The notes under the pieces: model-generated
The model's input: only the letters and a program-made list of their open reading frames with translations
Database searches by the model: none
What the model was told of the DNA's origin: nothing
Program-made: the position numbers and the translations under genes
Shown: positions 1 through 10,800 of the stretch, piece after piece
How positions within the stretch are numbered: the first letter of the stretch is position 1
How the letters are laid out: each line of letters starts with the position of its first letter
Source of the DNA: Oscillospiraceae bacterium
Lineage (GTDB): Bacteria > Bacillota > Clostridia > Oscillospirales > CAG-272
Reading direction: 5' to 3'
Length of the DNA: 64,000 nt
NCBI GenBank assembly: GCA_015064785.1
Contig: SVRM01000004.1
Span: forward strand, 1-64,000

Positions 1-120
1 GTCTTTTTTTGACAGCTCCCTCGGGGAGGGAGCCTAAACTAAGCCTCCCTCTGTTTGAGGGAGGTGGCTCACCTGCGGTGAGCCGGAGGGAGTTTTTGAC
101 ACATTGATCTAAATGCAACA
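1..120. repeat. Intergenic multi-hairpin repeat, left copy (truncated by window edge)
   Basis: Positions 1-120 match 2147-2266 with one mismatch (position 39 C vs T). Contains hairpins gctccctc/gagggagc, cctccctc/gagggagg and ggctcacc/ggtgagcc. Confidence 0.9.
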
Positions 121-137
121 ACCCGTTTTCCTGTTGT

Positions 138-473
138 TTATTCTGCGGATTCAAGATAGGAATCGATGATGGTGGTCAGATGCTTTTCCCAACTCTTCTT
201 TTCTTTTTCGTAGTAAGAAGCGATGGGAGAAACAACATGATTATATATCAGATACAGCACAACAGCAAGCCAAGTATCCGGTACGCCTGTGCAGCAACGG
301 TACGCAGTCCGCAGCCACGGAATAATATCATCGACCGCCGTCAGAACATGATAGAGATTGGCTATCATACGGGCGCAGCACCGCGTGTACAGGTAGGGAA
401 TGATACTGCAGACGAATCTGTATGAATCGAAACCGCAGAACAGTGACAAAGACTGCTCTGCGGTTTTTGGCAT
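138..473 (-). pseudogene. ORF whose C-terminal tail resembles that of a solute-binding protein; possible gene remnant
   Basis: C-terminus SPIASYYEKEKKSWEKHLTTIIDSYLESAE resembles SBP tails in this window (e.g. SVASYYESQKKNAEKTLKKVIAAYEDMKNN at 57677-59152). First codons overlap a terminator-like hairpin and there is no lipobox or SBP N-terminus. Confidence 0.3.
431..468. terminator. Intrinsic terminator-like hairpin downstream of SBP gene
   Basis: aaccgcagaacag ... ctgctctgcggtt stem (one mismatch) followed by T-run on + strand. Confidence 0.5.
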
Positions 474-474
474 A

Positions 475-1950
475 TTACTGATTCAGTTCTTCCAGAATTC
501 CAACGGTTTTCTCGATTGCCTTCAAAATACTCTTTTCCTTTTTGGCGAGGTGCGATGCGACATCAAATTTCTTTGTGGCAACCATATCGCGCACCATATA
601 GCAGGTCTGACCGAGGGAGTGATTGTAGAGATATTCCGTGTCCAGATACAGGGACTGACGGATGATTTCCAGCATTTCCAGCGTTTCCTCGTTGCGGGCA
701 AACTTTTCCTGCAAGCATGTGGAGAAGTAAACCGGCGTGACCGCATTGTACGATTCTGCCGCCATGGCTTCCATAACGATCAGCGCGGTATCGGGGTCGG
801 GATTGTCCGAGGGGATTCCCCAAAGGGATGCGCCGTTATACGCGGCGGTATGGTAGGCATCCTGTGTTTCATCGAGCTTCGGCAGCGGGACAATGGTGTA
901 GTTGTCCTCCATTTCACGGAAGTCGGTGCGGGCGGAGTCCAGCTCTCGGACAATCATCAGCGCCTGTGAATTGATAAACATATTGAATTGCAGCGAAACA
1001 TCGGACGTTCTGTAAGTACCGACCGACGCGCCGTTTGTTTCAAAATCCTCCAGATACGCCATCAGTTTGACAAGTCGTTCCTGATCGGGGACATAGGACG
1101 GGATGCCGTCGGTGACAGTGATCTGATGAATGTCGGCAGAGGTATAGAAAGAGTCGGAGGAATTGTAAATGTCGAGGACAAGCCCATAGCGGTCCTTGTC
1201 ATCCATCTTGCCGGAGCCGTCGATATCAACGCTGATTTCCTTTGCGATCTCTGTCATTTTGTCCATCGTCCACTTGCCGTCGCGGACCAGCGCGGGAATG
1301 CTTTCGATGTCGTTGGCAGAACAGATGCTGTCATTTACAAACATGACATAACCGCCGCCAAGCGTGGTCAGAACGGAGACATCGCCTGTGGCAAAATACA
1401 TACCGCCGCCGAGTGTCAAACCGTGTACCGCTGCCTGATTCCACCACGGTGCAGTGGTGTCAAGGTGCGGCATACCGATCAGGTCATAGAAGCAATGCTC
1501 CAGTGCGAGCGGTGTGATGTTGGTGCCCCAGCCGGAGACGATCTGCCATGCGTTGTCGCCAGCTGCAATGGACGCGCGGATTTTGGAAATCTCCTGACTG
1601 TAGGTTTCCCATCCTGCACCCTCAAACATTTCCCATTGGAAGTTCAGGCGTTCTTCGAGATCGCGGTTGCGTTTGAAAATGGTGTCGTTGAGAATGTCTC
1701 CGGTTTCCGCATCAGTTTCGATTTCCAGCATGGAGTTTTCATTGCCGCGTGCGTGAATGGTAATGGTCTTTCCGCCGAGATCGGTTCCCTCGGGGATGGC
1801 ATCCTTCCAGCGGGATTCGGTAACAGCTTCGGTTGCGGGTGTTGTGTCGGTAGAGTCGGTCACCGTTTCCGCATTGCCGGCAGCGGAAGAACAGGAGGCG
1901 AGGATCAGGGAAGCAAGCAGGAGAGAAAGTGTCAGTGTGCGTGTTTTCAT
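475..1950 (-). CDS. Extracellular solute-binding lipoprotein (ABC-type sugar SBP)
   Basis: Signal peptide with lipobox LILASCSS; FKRNRDLEERLNF and periplasmic SBP-like body. Confidence 0.85.
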   Translation of the reverse strand: MKTRTLTLSLLLASLILASCSSAAGNAETVTDSTDTTPATEAVTESRWKDAIPEGTDLGGKTITIHARGNENSMLEIETDAETGDILNDTIFKRNRDLEERLNFQWEMFEGAGWETYSQEISKIRASIAAGDNAWQIVSGWGTNITPLALEHCFYDLIGMPHLDTTAPWWNQAAVHGLTLGGGMYFATGDVSVLTTLGGGYVMFVNDSICSANDIESIPALVRDGKWTMDKMTEIAKEISVDIDGSGKMDDKDRYGLVLDIYNSSDSFYTSADIHQITVTDGIPSYVPDQERLVKLMAYLEDFETNGASVGTYRTSDVSLQFNMFINSQALMIVRELDSARTDFREMEDNYTIVPLPKLDETQDAYHTAAYNGASLWGIPSDNPDPDTALIVMEAMAAESYNAVTPVYFSTCLQEKFARNEETLEMLEIIRQSLYLDTEYLYNHSLGQTCYMVRDMVATKKFDVASHLAKKEKSILKAIEKTVGILEELNQ

Positions 1951-2116
1951 AATGGTTGCTCCTTGTCTATTTGGATGAAATTTTCAGAAAAGCACCGATG
2001 TTGTTTGTTACATTTTAGCATAATTCTGGAAATTTGTCAATGCTTTGTTGAGAAAAACTAAATAAGTACAGAAAAGAACAGAGCTGTTGCATTTGATAAA
2101 TCATTGAACAAAGGAG

Positions 2117-2266
2117 AACTCCCTCAGTCAAAAAAAGACGCTGAACGTCTTTTTTTGACAGCTCCCTCGGGGAGGGAGCCTAAATTAAGCCTCCCTCTGT
2201 TTGAGGGAGGTGGCTCACCTGCGGTGAGCCGGAGGGAGTTTTTGACACATTGATCTAAATGCAACA
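2117..2266. repeat. Intergenic multi-hairpin repeat, complete copy, with terminal inverted repeat
   Basis: aactccctc (2117-2125) inverted as gagggagtt (2232-2240). Internal perfect hairpins: gtcaaaaaaagacg/cgtctttttttgac (2127-2140/2146-2159), 2161-2168/2172-2179, 2190-2197/2203-2210, 2212-2219/2223-2230. Confidence 0.9.
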
Positions 2267-2281
2267 CCCCTGTTCGCGTTT

Positions 2282-4246
2282 TTACAATGCAACAATATGA
2301 TAAAACCAGACAACACCCTCACGCTTCGCAAGCGTCAGCGGAATGCCCGCCATCAGCTGCTCGCCCGTCAACTGCATGATGTCGCCGTTTTCCATGTTTT
2401 CAAAGAAATAAATGTCCTCGGGATTGTGTACAATCATGTGCAGATCAAACGTATCATCCTCCGCATGGGTGTTGCGGATGAGCTGAACAAAGCCATCGCC
2501 AACCTCGGGATCGTCAAACTGCATGGCGTACCAGTCCTCAGGGGACGCATTGCACGCAGTCAGCGGATAGTAATCGGCGCGGAGTTCGATTTCTGCCGCA
2601 CGCTGCCAGATCGGGAGCATGACAGCGGCGGTTTCATATTCGCTGTCGGGTGCGTCAAAGGTTGTCATGTTGGTCAGGGACGGTGCGAGCGCGCAGTGGA
2701 ACGCAAACGCATCCACAGGCTTGCCGCCGTTTATATACAGACCCTCGTCGTTGTCCCAGCTCATGTTGTGCGCACGGAAGTAGGGAATCCACTCAAACAT
2801 CAGTCTGTGCTGCTTTTGTTTGATCGGATGGTTGCCGTAGCCGACATCGGTGTAATGCAGCGGAACCGCACGGCGCATGGTGTCAAGGTCATTGCGGCGT
2901 CCGCCGGATGCGCAGGAGTCAATCCAAAGCCCGGGATTGGCATCGATGAGCGCATCCCAGTAGCGCAGATAACCCTGCACATGCAGGTTTTCCAGCGCTC
3001 CGATGCGGTCGTCAGCTTCATGCAGCTCCCAATAAGGCGCGGGATTGAAGTTGAAGTCCTGACGGTAGAGATGGATGTGGTATTCTTTGATGAGTCCGTT
3101 GACATGACCGATCAGCCAGTCACAGCAGGCCGTATCGCCGAGATTGAGCAGTGCCTGTCCGGATTCGTTTTTGAGAAGCCATTCCGGATGCTCATTCCAT
3201 AGCGCAGTCCCTTCACGCACACGCTCCGGCTCAAACCACAGAAGCAGCTGAACGCCGTTGTCCTCACATGCCTGACCGAGCGGACCAAGCCCTCTCGGAA
3301 AACGTTCGGGATCGTGCCGCCAGGTTCCGGTCAGCGGCCAGTCAAAATTGCACGGATACCAGCCGGCGTCAAACCACCAGATGTCCGGCTTCATACCGCG
3401 GTCGATATAAGTTTTGAGCCCGGTCATCTGCTGTTCCTCTGTCGCGCCGGTAAATTCGGGACCGCCGACATTCCAGACATGCAGACACAGCTTGGGCGGA
3501 ATGGGTTCACCGTTTTCGCGCGGCAGAATGTGCGCAAAATAAAACTTCCTCCACAGATTGCGTCCGTAGGCTTCCTCTCCGGCGTAAGCCAGCATGGTGA
3601 CGCGAGGTGTGCGCATGGATTCGCCCGGCAGAATGGTCATGTGACAGCGCGCCTGACCGATGCTGATTGCCGCACCGTCCGATGTACCTGTAAACTGTGC
3701 AGACCAGCCGCCGGTCCAGCCGATACCGATGTTGACACCGTAGTCTTCATATTGCAGGCGCATGTACGGTCCGTCATCACAGCAGGGGGTACCGCCTTTT
3801 GGCGCTTTGGACACAGTAACACCCGCATCAAGCGGTGTACGGGTGATCGTGTAGCCGGTATCGTTACAGTTATCGCCGTTGTTGTGAATCAGGGTTGGTG
3901 CTTTGCCTGCGATGACCGTGTCGACAATGCGGATATCGGATACGATTGGAGAGGGATGATCGGATTCGTTGGTAAACGACGCAACCCAGTCGACAACGGG
4001 AAAATCGCGGTACATCTGCACAGTTGCTGTGACGGTGAGACCGCTCATGTGAACGCCGCGGATGGTAAACGAGGTGATATTGGCATCGATCTGTGTTCGT
4101 GTGACGGTCGGACGGAAGAATTTCGGAATGCCGTGATACTCCACGCCGTCAATCTTATAAGACAGCGGCGCGTTTTCCGGTGAGACAAAAGCACAAATGC
4201 GGCTTTGCAGTGCCATGTCTGCTTGCTTTGCGTACAGCTTGCTCAT
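2282..4246 (-). CDS. Alpha-galactosidase, GH36 family
   Basis: Motifs DIWWFDAGWYP, LLLWFEPERV, LWIDSCASGGRRNDLD; start moved to MSKLYAKQ at 4246 with aggagg SD. Confidence 0.9.
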   Translation of the reverse strand: MSKLYAKQADMALQSRICAFVSPENAPLSYKIDGVEYHGIPKFFRPTVTRTQIDANITSFTIRGVHMSGLTVTATVQMYRDFPVVDWVASFTNESDHPSPIVSDIRIVDTVIAGKAPTLIHNNGDNCNDTGYTITRTPLDAGVTVSKAPKGGTPCCDDGPYMRLQYEDYGVNIGIGWTGGWSAQFTGTSDGAAISIGQARCHMTILPGESMRTPRVTMLAYAGEEAYGRNLWRKFYFAHILPRENGEPIPPKLCLHVWNVGGPEFTGATEEQQMTGLKTYIDRGMKPDIWWFDAGWYPCNFDWPLTGTWRHDPERFPRGLGPLGQACEDNGVQLLLWFEPERVREGTALWNEHPEWLLKNESGQALLNLGDTACCDWLIGHVNGLIKEYHIHLYRQDFNFNPAPYWELHEADDRIGALENLHVQGYLRYWDALIDANPGLWIDSCASGGRRNDLDTMRRAVPLHYTDVGYGNHPIKQKQHRLMFEWIPYFRAHNMSWDNDEGLYINGGKPVDAFAFHCALAPSLTNMTTFDAPDSEYETAAVMLPIWQRAAEIELRADYYPLTACNASPEDWYAMQFDDPEVGDGFVQLIRNTHAEDDTFDLHMIVHNPEDIYFFENMENGDIMQLTGEQLMAGIPLTLAKREGVVWFYHIVAL

Positions 4247-4368
4247 GATGCTCCTCCTGTGATGGTTGGTATGATTTGAGAGAATGGGGAATACACTGTC
4301 AGGGATTGGCGATGTATTTTCTCTATTGTACACGATTTTCGCGTTGTTTTCAAGAGGTAAAGCAAAAA

Positions 4369-5511
4369 ATGAAGATTTTATTTTTGGCCTTTGCACTGCT
4401 GTCCGCAGTTTTACTGACCGTTCCGTCATTTCTGAACCGTTGTACCGCACAGAAGTGCCTGCCCGTACAGCCGATCCCGACAGTGGAAACAAGCAGCGAA
4501 CCGATGCTGCCGGAGGAGCCTGTTGTAAAAGATACAGAAACAGAAGCGCTGACCGTGCAGTCTGTCGCGGAAACAGCAGAACAGTCGACACAGAGCAGCG
4601 GTTATGCATCCTCCGCACCGCAGACGGATACAGTCATTTCCGAAGAAGTCACAACAGAACCCATCGCACAAACACCGGAACCGGATACACCGGTCATCGA
4701 TCCCGGCTATGACAGGAGCATCACGCTTACCGTGAGTGGGGAGGAGGGCTGTTACAGCGTTTCTCTGCATGAGTATCTGATCGGTGTTGTCATGGCGGAA
4801 ATGCCGGTCTACTTTCACAGAGAAGCGTTACGGGCGCAGGCGGTTGCTGCCCGGAGCTATCTTCTGTACCGACTGGATCGCGGATATGACATTTTTGATT
4901 ATGGCTCGTCATGTACCGCGCATTTTTCCGAGGAGGAGGGACGTGCCTTCTTCGGGGATGTCTATGATACGGTTTGGGCTGCGGCGGCTGCGGCGGTTGA
5001 GGACACGAACGGGGAGGTTTTGTATTATGATGACGACATTTGCTGTGCCGCGTACCATTCCATGTCCTATGGCAGAACCGAGGATGCGGCTGCGGTCTGG
5101 GGCGGCGAAACTCCGTATCTGACCTCGGTTGACACACCGGAACCTGCGCATCTGGACGGCATGATGACAGAAGCTTTGTTTGATGAAGAACAGCTCTGCC
5201 GGCTGCTCGGTGTGAAAGAGGCGCTGCCGTTTGTGTTTTCCAATACCCCAAGCGGACGTGTGTCGGAGGTGAAGACCGCATCGGGGGAGGTCTTTTCCGG
5301 CGAGCGGTTCCGTTCGCTGCTGGGACTGCGTTCTGTCAATATTACCTTTACAGAGGAGGGTGAGGACCGTGTTCTGCTGTGTGTGCGCGGATACGGACAC
5401 GGTGTCGGGATGAGCCAGTATGGCGCGGACATTTATGCCGATGCCGGATGGTCATACAAGGCGATTCTTTCACACTATTATCCGCATGCAACGCTCGGTT
5501 TGCTGTCATGA
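4369..5511 (+). CDS. SpoIID/LytB domain protein
   Basis: EYLIGVVMAEMP, REALRAQAVAARSY, GYGHGVGMSQYGA motifs; start at MKILFLAF with SD agaggt. Confidence 0.88.
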   Translation: MKILFLAFALLSAVLLTVPSFLNRCTAQKCLPVQPIPTVETSSEPMLPEEPVVKDTETEALTVQSVAETAEQSTQSSGYASSAPQTDTVISEEVTTEPIAQTPEPDTPVIDPGYDRSITLTVSGEEGCYSVSLHEYLIGVVMAEMPVYFHREALRAQAVAARSYLLYRLDRGYDIFDYGSSCTAHFSEEEGRAFFGDVYDTVWAAAAAAVEDTNGEVLYYDDDICCAAYHSMSYGRTEDAAAVWGGETPYLTSVDTPEPAHLDGMMTEALFDEEQLCRLLGVKEALPFVFSNTPSGRVSEVKTASGEVFSGERFRSLLGLRSVNITFTEEGEDRVLLCVRGYGHGVGMSQYGADIYADAGWSYKAILSHYYPHATLGLLS

Positions 5512-5577
5512 AATCTTGCTTTTTTCCGCCACTTGTGATATAATATCAGTATCAAAAAACTGGCGGGGGATAGTCTT

Positions 5578-7788
5578 GTGAAAGTTTTAATGGCGACAAT
5601 GAAAATGGAAATCGGCGGTGCGGAAACCCACATCCTGGAACTGGCAAAGGCACTTGCCGCGCAAGGTGTGGATGTGACGGTGGTATCTGCCGGCGGCGTA
5701 TATGCACAGGAGCTGACGGAGGCGGGGGTTGCGCACATCACAGCGCCCCTGCATACCAGACGTCCCGATCATGTTCTGCGTGCGGCGGCAATTCTGCGGC
5801 GGCTGATCCGTGACGGCGGCTTTGATGTGGTTCATGCCCATGCGCGGATTCCGGCACTGCTGTGTCATATGCTGTGCCGACACTATCAGGTGCGCTTTGT
5901 GACAACGGCGCATCTCAATTTCACCGTCAACTTTATCTGGCGTCTGCTGACACGCTGGGGTGAGCGGACGGTTGCGGTCAGCGATGACATCAAGCAGTAT
6001 CTGATTGACGATTACGGCGTTTGTGCCGATAATATTTCCGTGACCATCAACGGCATCAATACGGAAACCTTCTCCCCGGACATCGATCCGTCCGGCGTGC
6101 TGGAGGAGTTTGGGCTGTCGCGTGACCGACACCGCGTGGTCTGTGTTTCCCGGATGGATACCGACCGTTCCGAGGCGGCGATTCAGCTTGCGGAGCTTGC
6201 TCCGCGTCTGTATGCATATGATCCGAAGATCGAGCTTCTGCTGGTCGGTGACGGCAATGATTTTTCGCGTCTGCGTGCGGCGGCGGAAAAAGCCAACGCA
6301 GAGATCGGACATCCGGTTGTCCGTCTGACCGGTGCGAGAGTGGATATCAATGCGCTGATTGCCGCAGGAGATGTCTTTGTCGGGGTATCCCGTGCGGCAC
6401 TGGAGGCCATGGCAGCGGCGAAACCGGTCATTCTTGCCGGCAATCAGGGTTATCTCGGTGTTTTCAAAAAGGATATGTTCGAGACTGCCTATGAGTCAAA
6501 CTTCTGCTGCCGCGGAGCTGAAGCCACCTCTCATGAACTTTTGTACCGCGATGTGACAGCCCTGCTGTCGATGACAGACGACGAACGCGCCGCACTTGGC
6601 AGGGATTGCCGCGAGGTGATTTTTGCGCATTATTCCGTTGCGCGGATGGCACGCGATTATCTGGATATGTACGAAGCGGTACGTCCGTACAAGCCGTTTC
6701 GGCACGGGGATTTTGTGTTCTGCGGCTATTATGGCTTCGGCAATATGGGCGATGACTCTCTGCTGCGTGCCATCATTGCCAACCTGCGAAGCGAAGACCC
6801 GGATGTCCGTCTGACTGTCATGTCGCGGCATCCTGCGGAAACAGCAAATATTTACGGTACACGCGCAGTCAACCGGTTCAATCCGTTTGCGGTGATTTCT
6901 GCGATGCGCCATGCAAAGGTTCTGATCTTTGGCGGCGGCAATCTGCTGCAAGACGGTTCTTCTGCGCGGTCACTGCTGTATTACACCTGGATTCTGAAGA
7001 TGGCAAAACGGTGCGGCTGTAAAATTATGGTGTATGCCAATGGCATCGGTCCGCTGCATCTGGAAAAGAGCAGACGTGCGGCAGCAGATGCGCTGTCACA
7101 GGCAGATATCATTACTCTGCGTGAGCGGGATTCGGTGCAGGAATGCGAGAAACTGGGCGTGCGGTGCGGCAGGATCCGACTGACCGCTGACCCTGCGTTT
7201 ACCCTGCGTGAGGCGGATGCGTCCTGGATTGCCGGCATCTGTACACGCTTCGGCATTGTGCCGGAAAAACGGTATTTTGTGGTTGCGCTGCGCGACTGGA
7301 AGAAACAGGCGGAGGAACGGCAGGCGGCGATGGCCCATATCTGCGACCGTATTCACGAGGAATATGGCCTGATTCCCGTCTTTCTGCCGATGCATGAACC
7401 GTTGGACATGGAGATCAACAGCAGGGTACAGGCAATGTGCCGCTGTGAGACAGTTCTGCTGACCGGCCTGACGGGGAGTGAAATGCTCGGTGTTCTGCGC
7501 CGGATGGAGTTTGTTGCGGCAATGCGTCTGCATACGCTGATTTATTCCACCGCAGTCGGTACACCGTCCATCGGACTGGCATATGACGGCAAGCTCCGTG
7601 CGTTTATGCAGACGACAGGACAGCCATATATGCTCGAGGAACCGGAGGAGGAGGCGTTTTTTGCCTTTGCCGCAGAAATTCTTGAAAAGCGGCAGACCCT
7701 GTCCGCATCGCTTGTGGAACAGGTTCAGACATACCGTGCGCTTGCACACCGCGATGCTGCGGATGCGCTTGGACTGATGAAGGAATAA
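5578..7788 (+). CDS. Fusion: N-terminal GT4 glycosyltransferase + C-terminal polysaccharide pyruvyl transferase (CsaB-like)
   Basis: N-term IGGAETHILELAKAL and GT-B body; C-term GYYGFGNMGDDSLLRAI, FGGGNLLQD, ANGIGPL typical of CsaB. Confidence 0.85.
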   Translation: MKVLMATMKMEIGGAETHILELAKALAAQGVDVTVVSAGGVYAQELTEAGVAHITAPLHTRRPDHVLRAAAILRRLIRDGGFDVVHAHARIPALLCHMLCRHYQVRFVTTAHLNFTVNFIWRLLTRWGERTVAVSDDIKQYLIDDYGVCADNISVTINGINTETFSPDIDPSGVLEEFGLSRDRHRVVCVSRMDTDRSEAAIQLAELAPRLYAYDPKIELLLVGDGNDFSRLRAAAEKANAEIGHPVVRLTGARVDINALIAAGDVFVGVSRAALEAMAAAKPVILAGNQGYLGVFKKDMFETAYESNFCCRGAEATSHELLYRDVTALLSMTDDERAALGRDCREVIFAHYSVARMARDYLDMYEAVRPYKPFRHGDFVFCGYYGFGNMGDDSLLRAIIANLRSEDPDVRLTVMSRHPAETANIYGTRAVNRFNPFAVISAMRHAKVLIFGGGNLLQDGSSARSLLYYTWILKMAKRCGCKIMVYANGIGPLHLEKSRRAAADALSQADIITLRERDSVQECEKLGVRCGRIRLTADPAFTLREADASWIAGICTRFGIVPEKRYFVVALRDWKKQAEERQAAMAHICDRIHEEYGLIPVFLPMHEPLDMEINSRVQAMCRCETVLLTGLTGSEMLGVLRRMEFVAAMRLHTLIYSTAVGTPSIGLAYDGKLRAFMQTTGQPYMLEEPEEEAFFAFAAEILEKRQTLSASLVEQVQTYRALAHRDAADALGLMKE

Positions 7789-7832
7789 CGCAGAAAGGAA
7801 TTTTCGCCAAGCGAAAGTTATGGTTCTAAAAC

Positions 7833-10800
7833 ATGATGACATTGCTGCTCGGAAAAAGCGGCTGCGGTAAAACCCATGCCGTGACAGAAGAAATCGGGGC
7901 ATTGCTCTCTGGCGGTGCGTCGGTCATTCTGATATGCCCGGAGCAGGAAGCGGTCATTGCCGAGCGCCGTACCACCGCGCGGTTTTCCGGTGTGATCCCG
8001 ACATTTGGGCTGGAAATTCTCAACTTCGGACGGCTGCCGGAACGTGTCTTCCGTGAATACGGCGGTCTGACCGATCAGCTGCTGTCCGAGGGTGGACGAC
8101 GGCTTCTGATGCACCGGACATTGGCAGATGTGGCACCGTATCTGCGTGAATACAGCCGCTGCGTTGAGGACGAGGCGATGATTGATAAGCTGCTGGCGGC
8201 GATCGCGGAATTCAAAATGTTCTGTGTTCCGCCGGCTGTGCTGGAAAATGCAGGGAATACGCTGCCCGCAGGCTACCGCCGGCTGTCGGACAAGCTTGCC
8301 GATCTATCGCTGATTTATGCGGCGTATGAGGCGCTTCTGCATCGCGCTTATCACGATCCGCAGGACGCGCTGACTGCGCTCGATGGTGTGCTTGACGAGC
8401 ATGACGGTGCGTTTTTTGCTGGCAAGCATGTCTACCTTGACGGCTTTAACGGGTTTACCGCACAGCAGTACCGCATCATTGCACACATGCTCCGCCGTGC
8501 CGAACAGGTGACGGTTACGCTTGGCTGTCCGGCAGACATGGACGGAGAGCCGGACTGGATGCTCCGCAGAATCATCGAAACGCGCCGGAATCTGACTCGT
8601 ATGGCGGAGGGAATGCATATTACAGTCAGCATAAGCGAGCTGACGGAAAACCGCCGGTCTGCCTCAGCGGCCCTGCGCCATCTGCAAAAGAACCTGTGGA
8701 CGATGGGCAGCACGGAACCTGCGGAGCCGGGCGATGACATTGCGTTGTTTGCCTGTGACAATCCGTTTGATGAGGCGGAAGCCATTGCGCTTGACATCAG
8801 CCGCTACATCCGCGCAGGCGGACGGTATCGGGACATCACGGTCATCACGCGCGGAACAGAGCGGTATGACGGCATTCTGGATGCGGCATTGCAGACATAT
8901 GGCATTCCGTGTGATACCGCCCATCGGACACAGGTCACATCCAAGCCGTTTTTCCGGTATCTGCGGTATTTGTTTGCGCTTGCAATCTATCATATGGCAC
9001 GAGCGGATCTGATCGGTCTGATCAAAACCGGCTGTTCCGGCATGGATGATGCCGATGCATTTTTATACGAAAATTATATCACGACATGGAATCTGACCGG
9101 CCGCCGTCTGACGGCAGAGGATGCGTACACGATGCATCCTCGCGGCTACATTGAGGTCTTCTCCGAGGAAGATCACCGCGTTCTGGATGCGGTCAACCGG
9201 GTACGGCAGCAGATTCTCGATACCTATGCGCCGTTTTTAGAGGACATTGCCCGACCCGGTCAGACCATGACCGACATCGCCGCACAGCTGTATCACTTCC
9301 TCTGTGCACAGGGTATGCCGGAGATGCTTGACCGGCGTGCACAGCGGGAGGCGGCATTCGGCGATCTTTCATCAGCCGATGAAACGGCACAGCTGTGGGA
9401 TGTATTTGTGGAAGCACTCGATACGCTGGTTTCAATTGCCGGCGATATGCAGGGCGGCGCATCGGAATTCTGGCGGCTGTTCGGGATGGTCATATCCGAT
9501 CTGGACATCGGTACAATTCCTGCCCGCGCCGATCAGGTCATGATCGGCGATGCTTCGCTGATCCGCGTTGACCGGGCAAAGGCAGTATATCTGATCGGTG
9601 CGGTCGACGGTATGTTTCCGAAAACGCCGGAGGAAGATGCCCTGCTTTCCGATCACGAAAAGAGCATTCTTGCCGGACTTGGCATTGGTCTTTCGGAGGA
9701 TTCCGCATCAAAATTGCAGGACGAGCTGTTTCATTTCTGGTTTGCGGCATCAGCGGCGGAACAACGACTGGTTGTTACCTATCCCCGCGCCGATCTGACG
9801 GGAAAGGCGTACCGTCCGTCGTCTGCCGTGGAACGGATCCGTGTGCTGTTTCCTTCGCTGATTCCGACCAATCCGACGCATCAGCCGCCTGAGGCACGCA
9901 TGGCATCGTTTGCCTCGGCATTTGAAATCATGGCATATGAGAAGCAGTCTCCGCTCGGACGTGCTTTGTGGGATTATTTTACATCACAGGCGGATCAGAA
10001 CCCGGATCTGCGGCGTCGGCTGGATGCGCTGTCACAGCCACTGGTCCAGAGAACATGCAGGCTGAATGCGCAGACGCTGGAATCGCTGTTCGGTGATACG
10101 ATTGCGATGACGCAGTCGCGGCTGGAAAGCTATGTTTTGTGTCATTTTGCGTATTTCTGCGGATATGTTCTGAAATTGCAGGAGCCGAAACGCGCGTCGT
10201 TCGGGACCGCAGACATCGGATCCTTTATTCACGATGTTCTGCGCGGCTTTATGGAGCTGTATACAACCGATGAGAATCCGGCACGCTTTGCTGATGAGAC
10301 GGTGCTGAACGAAACGCTCGGTGCGCTCGTCGGCGGATATCTGGAAACAGTCTGCGGTGTGCGGTGGGATGCCCAGCAGCCAACGCGGGTCCGGCATCTG
10401 TTCTCGCGACTTCAGCGATCTGCCGCTGTCATTGTGCGCAATCTGATGCACGAATTTGAGAACAGCGACTTTGTTCCGCGTGATTTTGAGCTTCCGGTCG
10501 GCGGCGATGACGGACGTGCGATTCCGGCACTTTCGATTGCCGCCGGGGACGGAACACGCATCCGTCTGTACGGCACGATTGACCGCGTGGATACCTATGA
10601 ACGGGACGGGGTGACCTATGTACGTGTCGTTGACTATAAAACATTTGTCAAGCGATTTTCGCTGGATGATGTTGCCGCCGGCATTAATTTACAGATGCTT
10701 CTGTATTTGTTCGCTGTCTGGAAGAACGGCGGTGTCCGCTATGCGGGAGAACTGCGCCCGGCCGGTATTCTTTATACCGGCGCATCACCGACCGAGGTGA

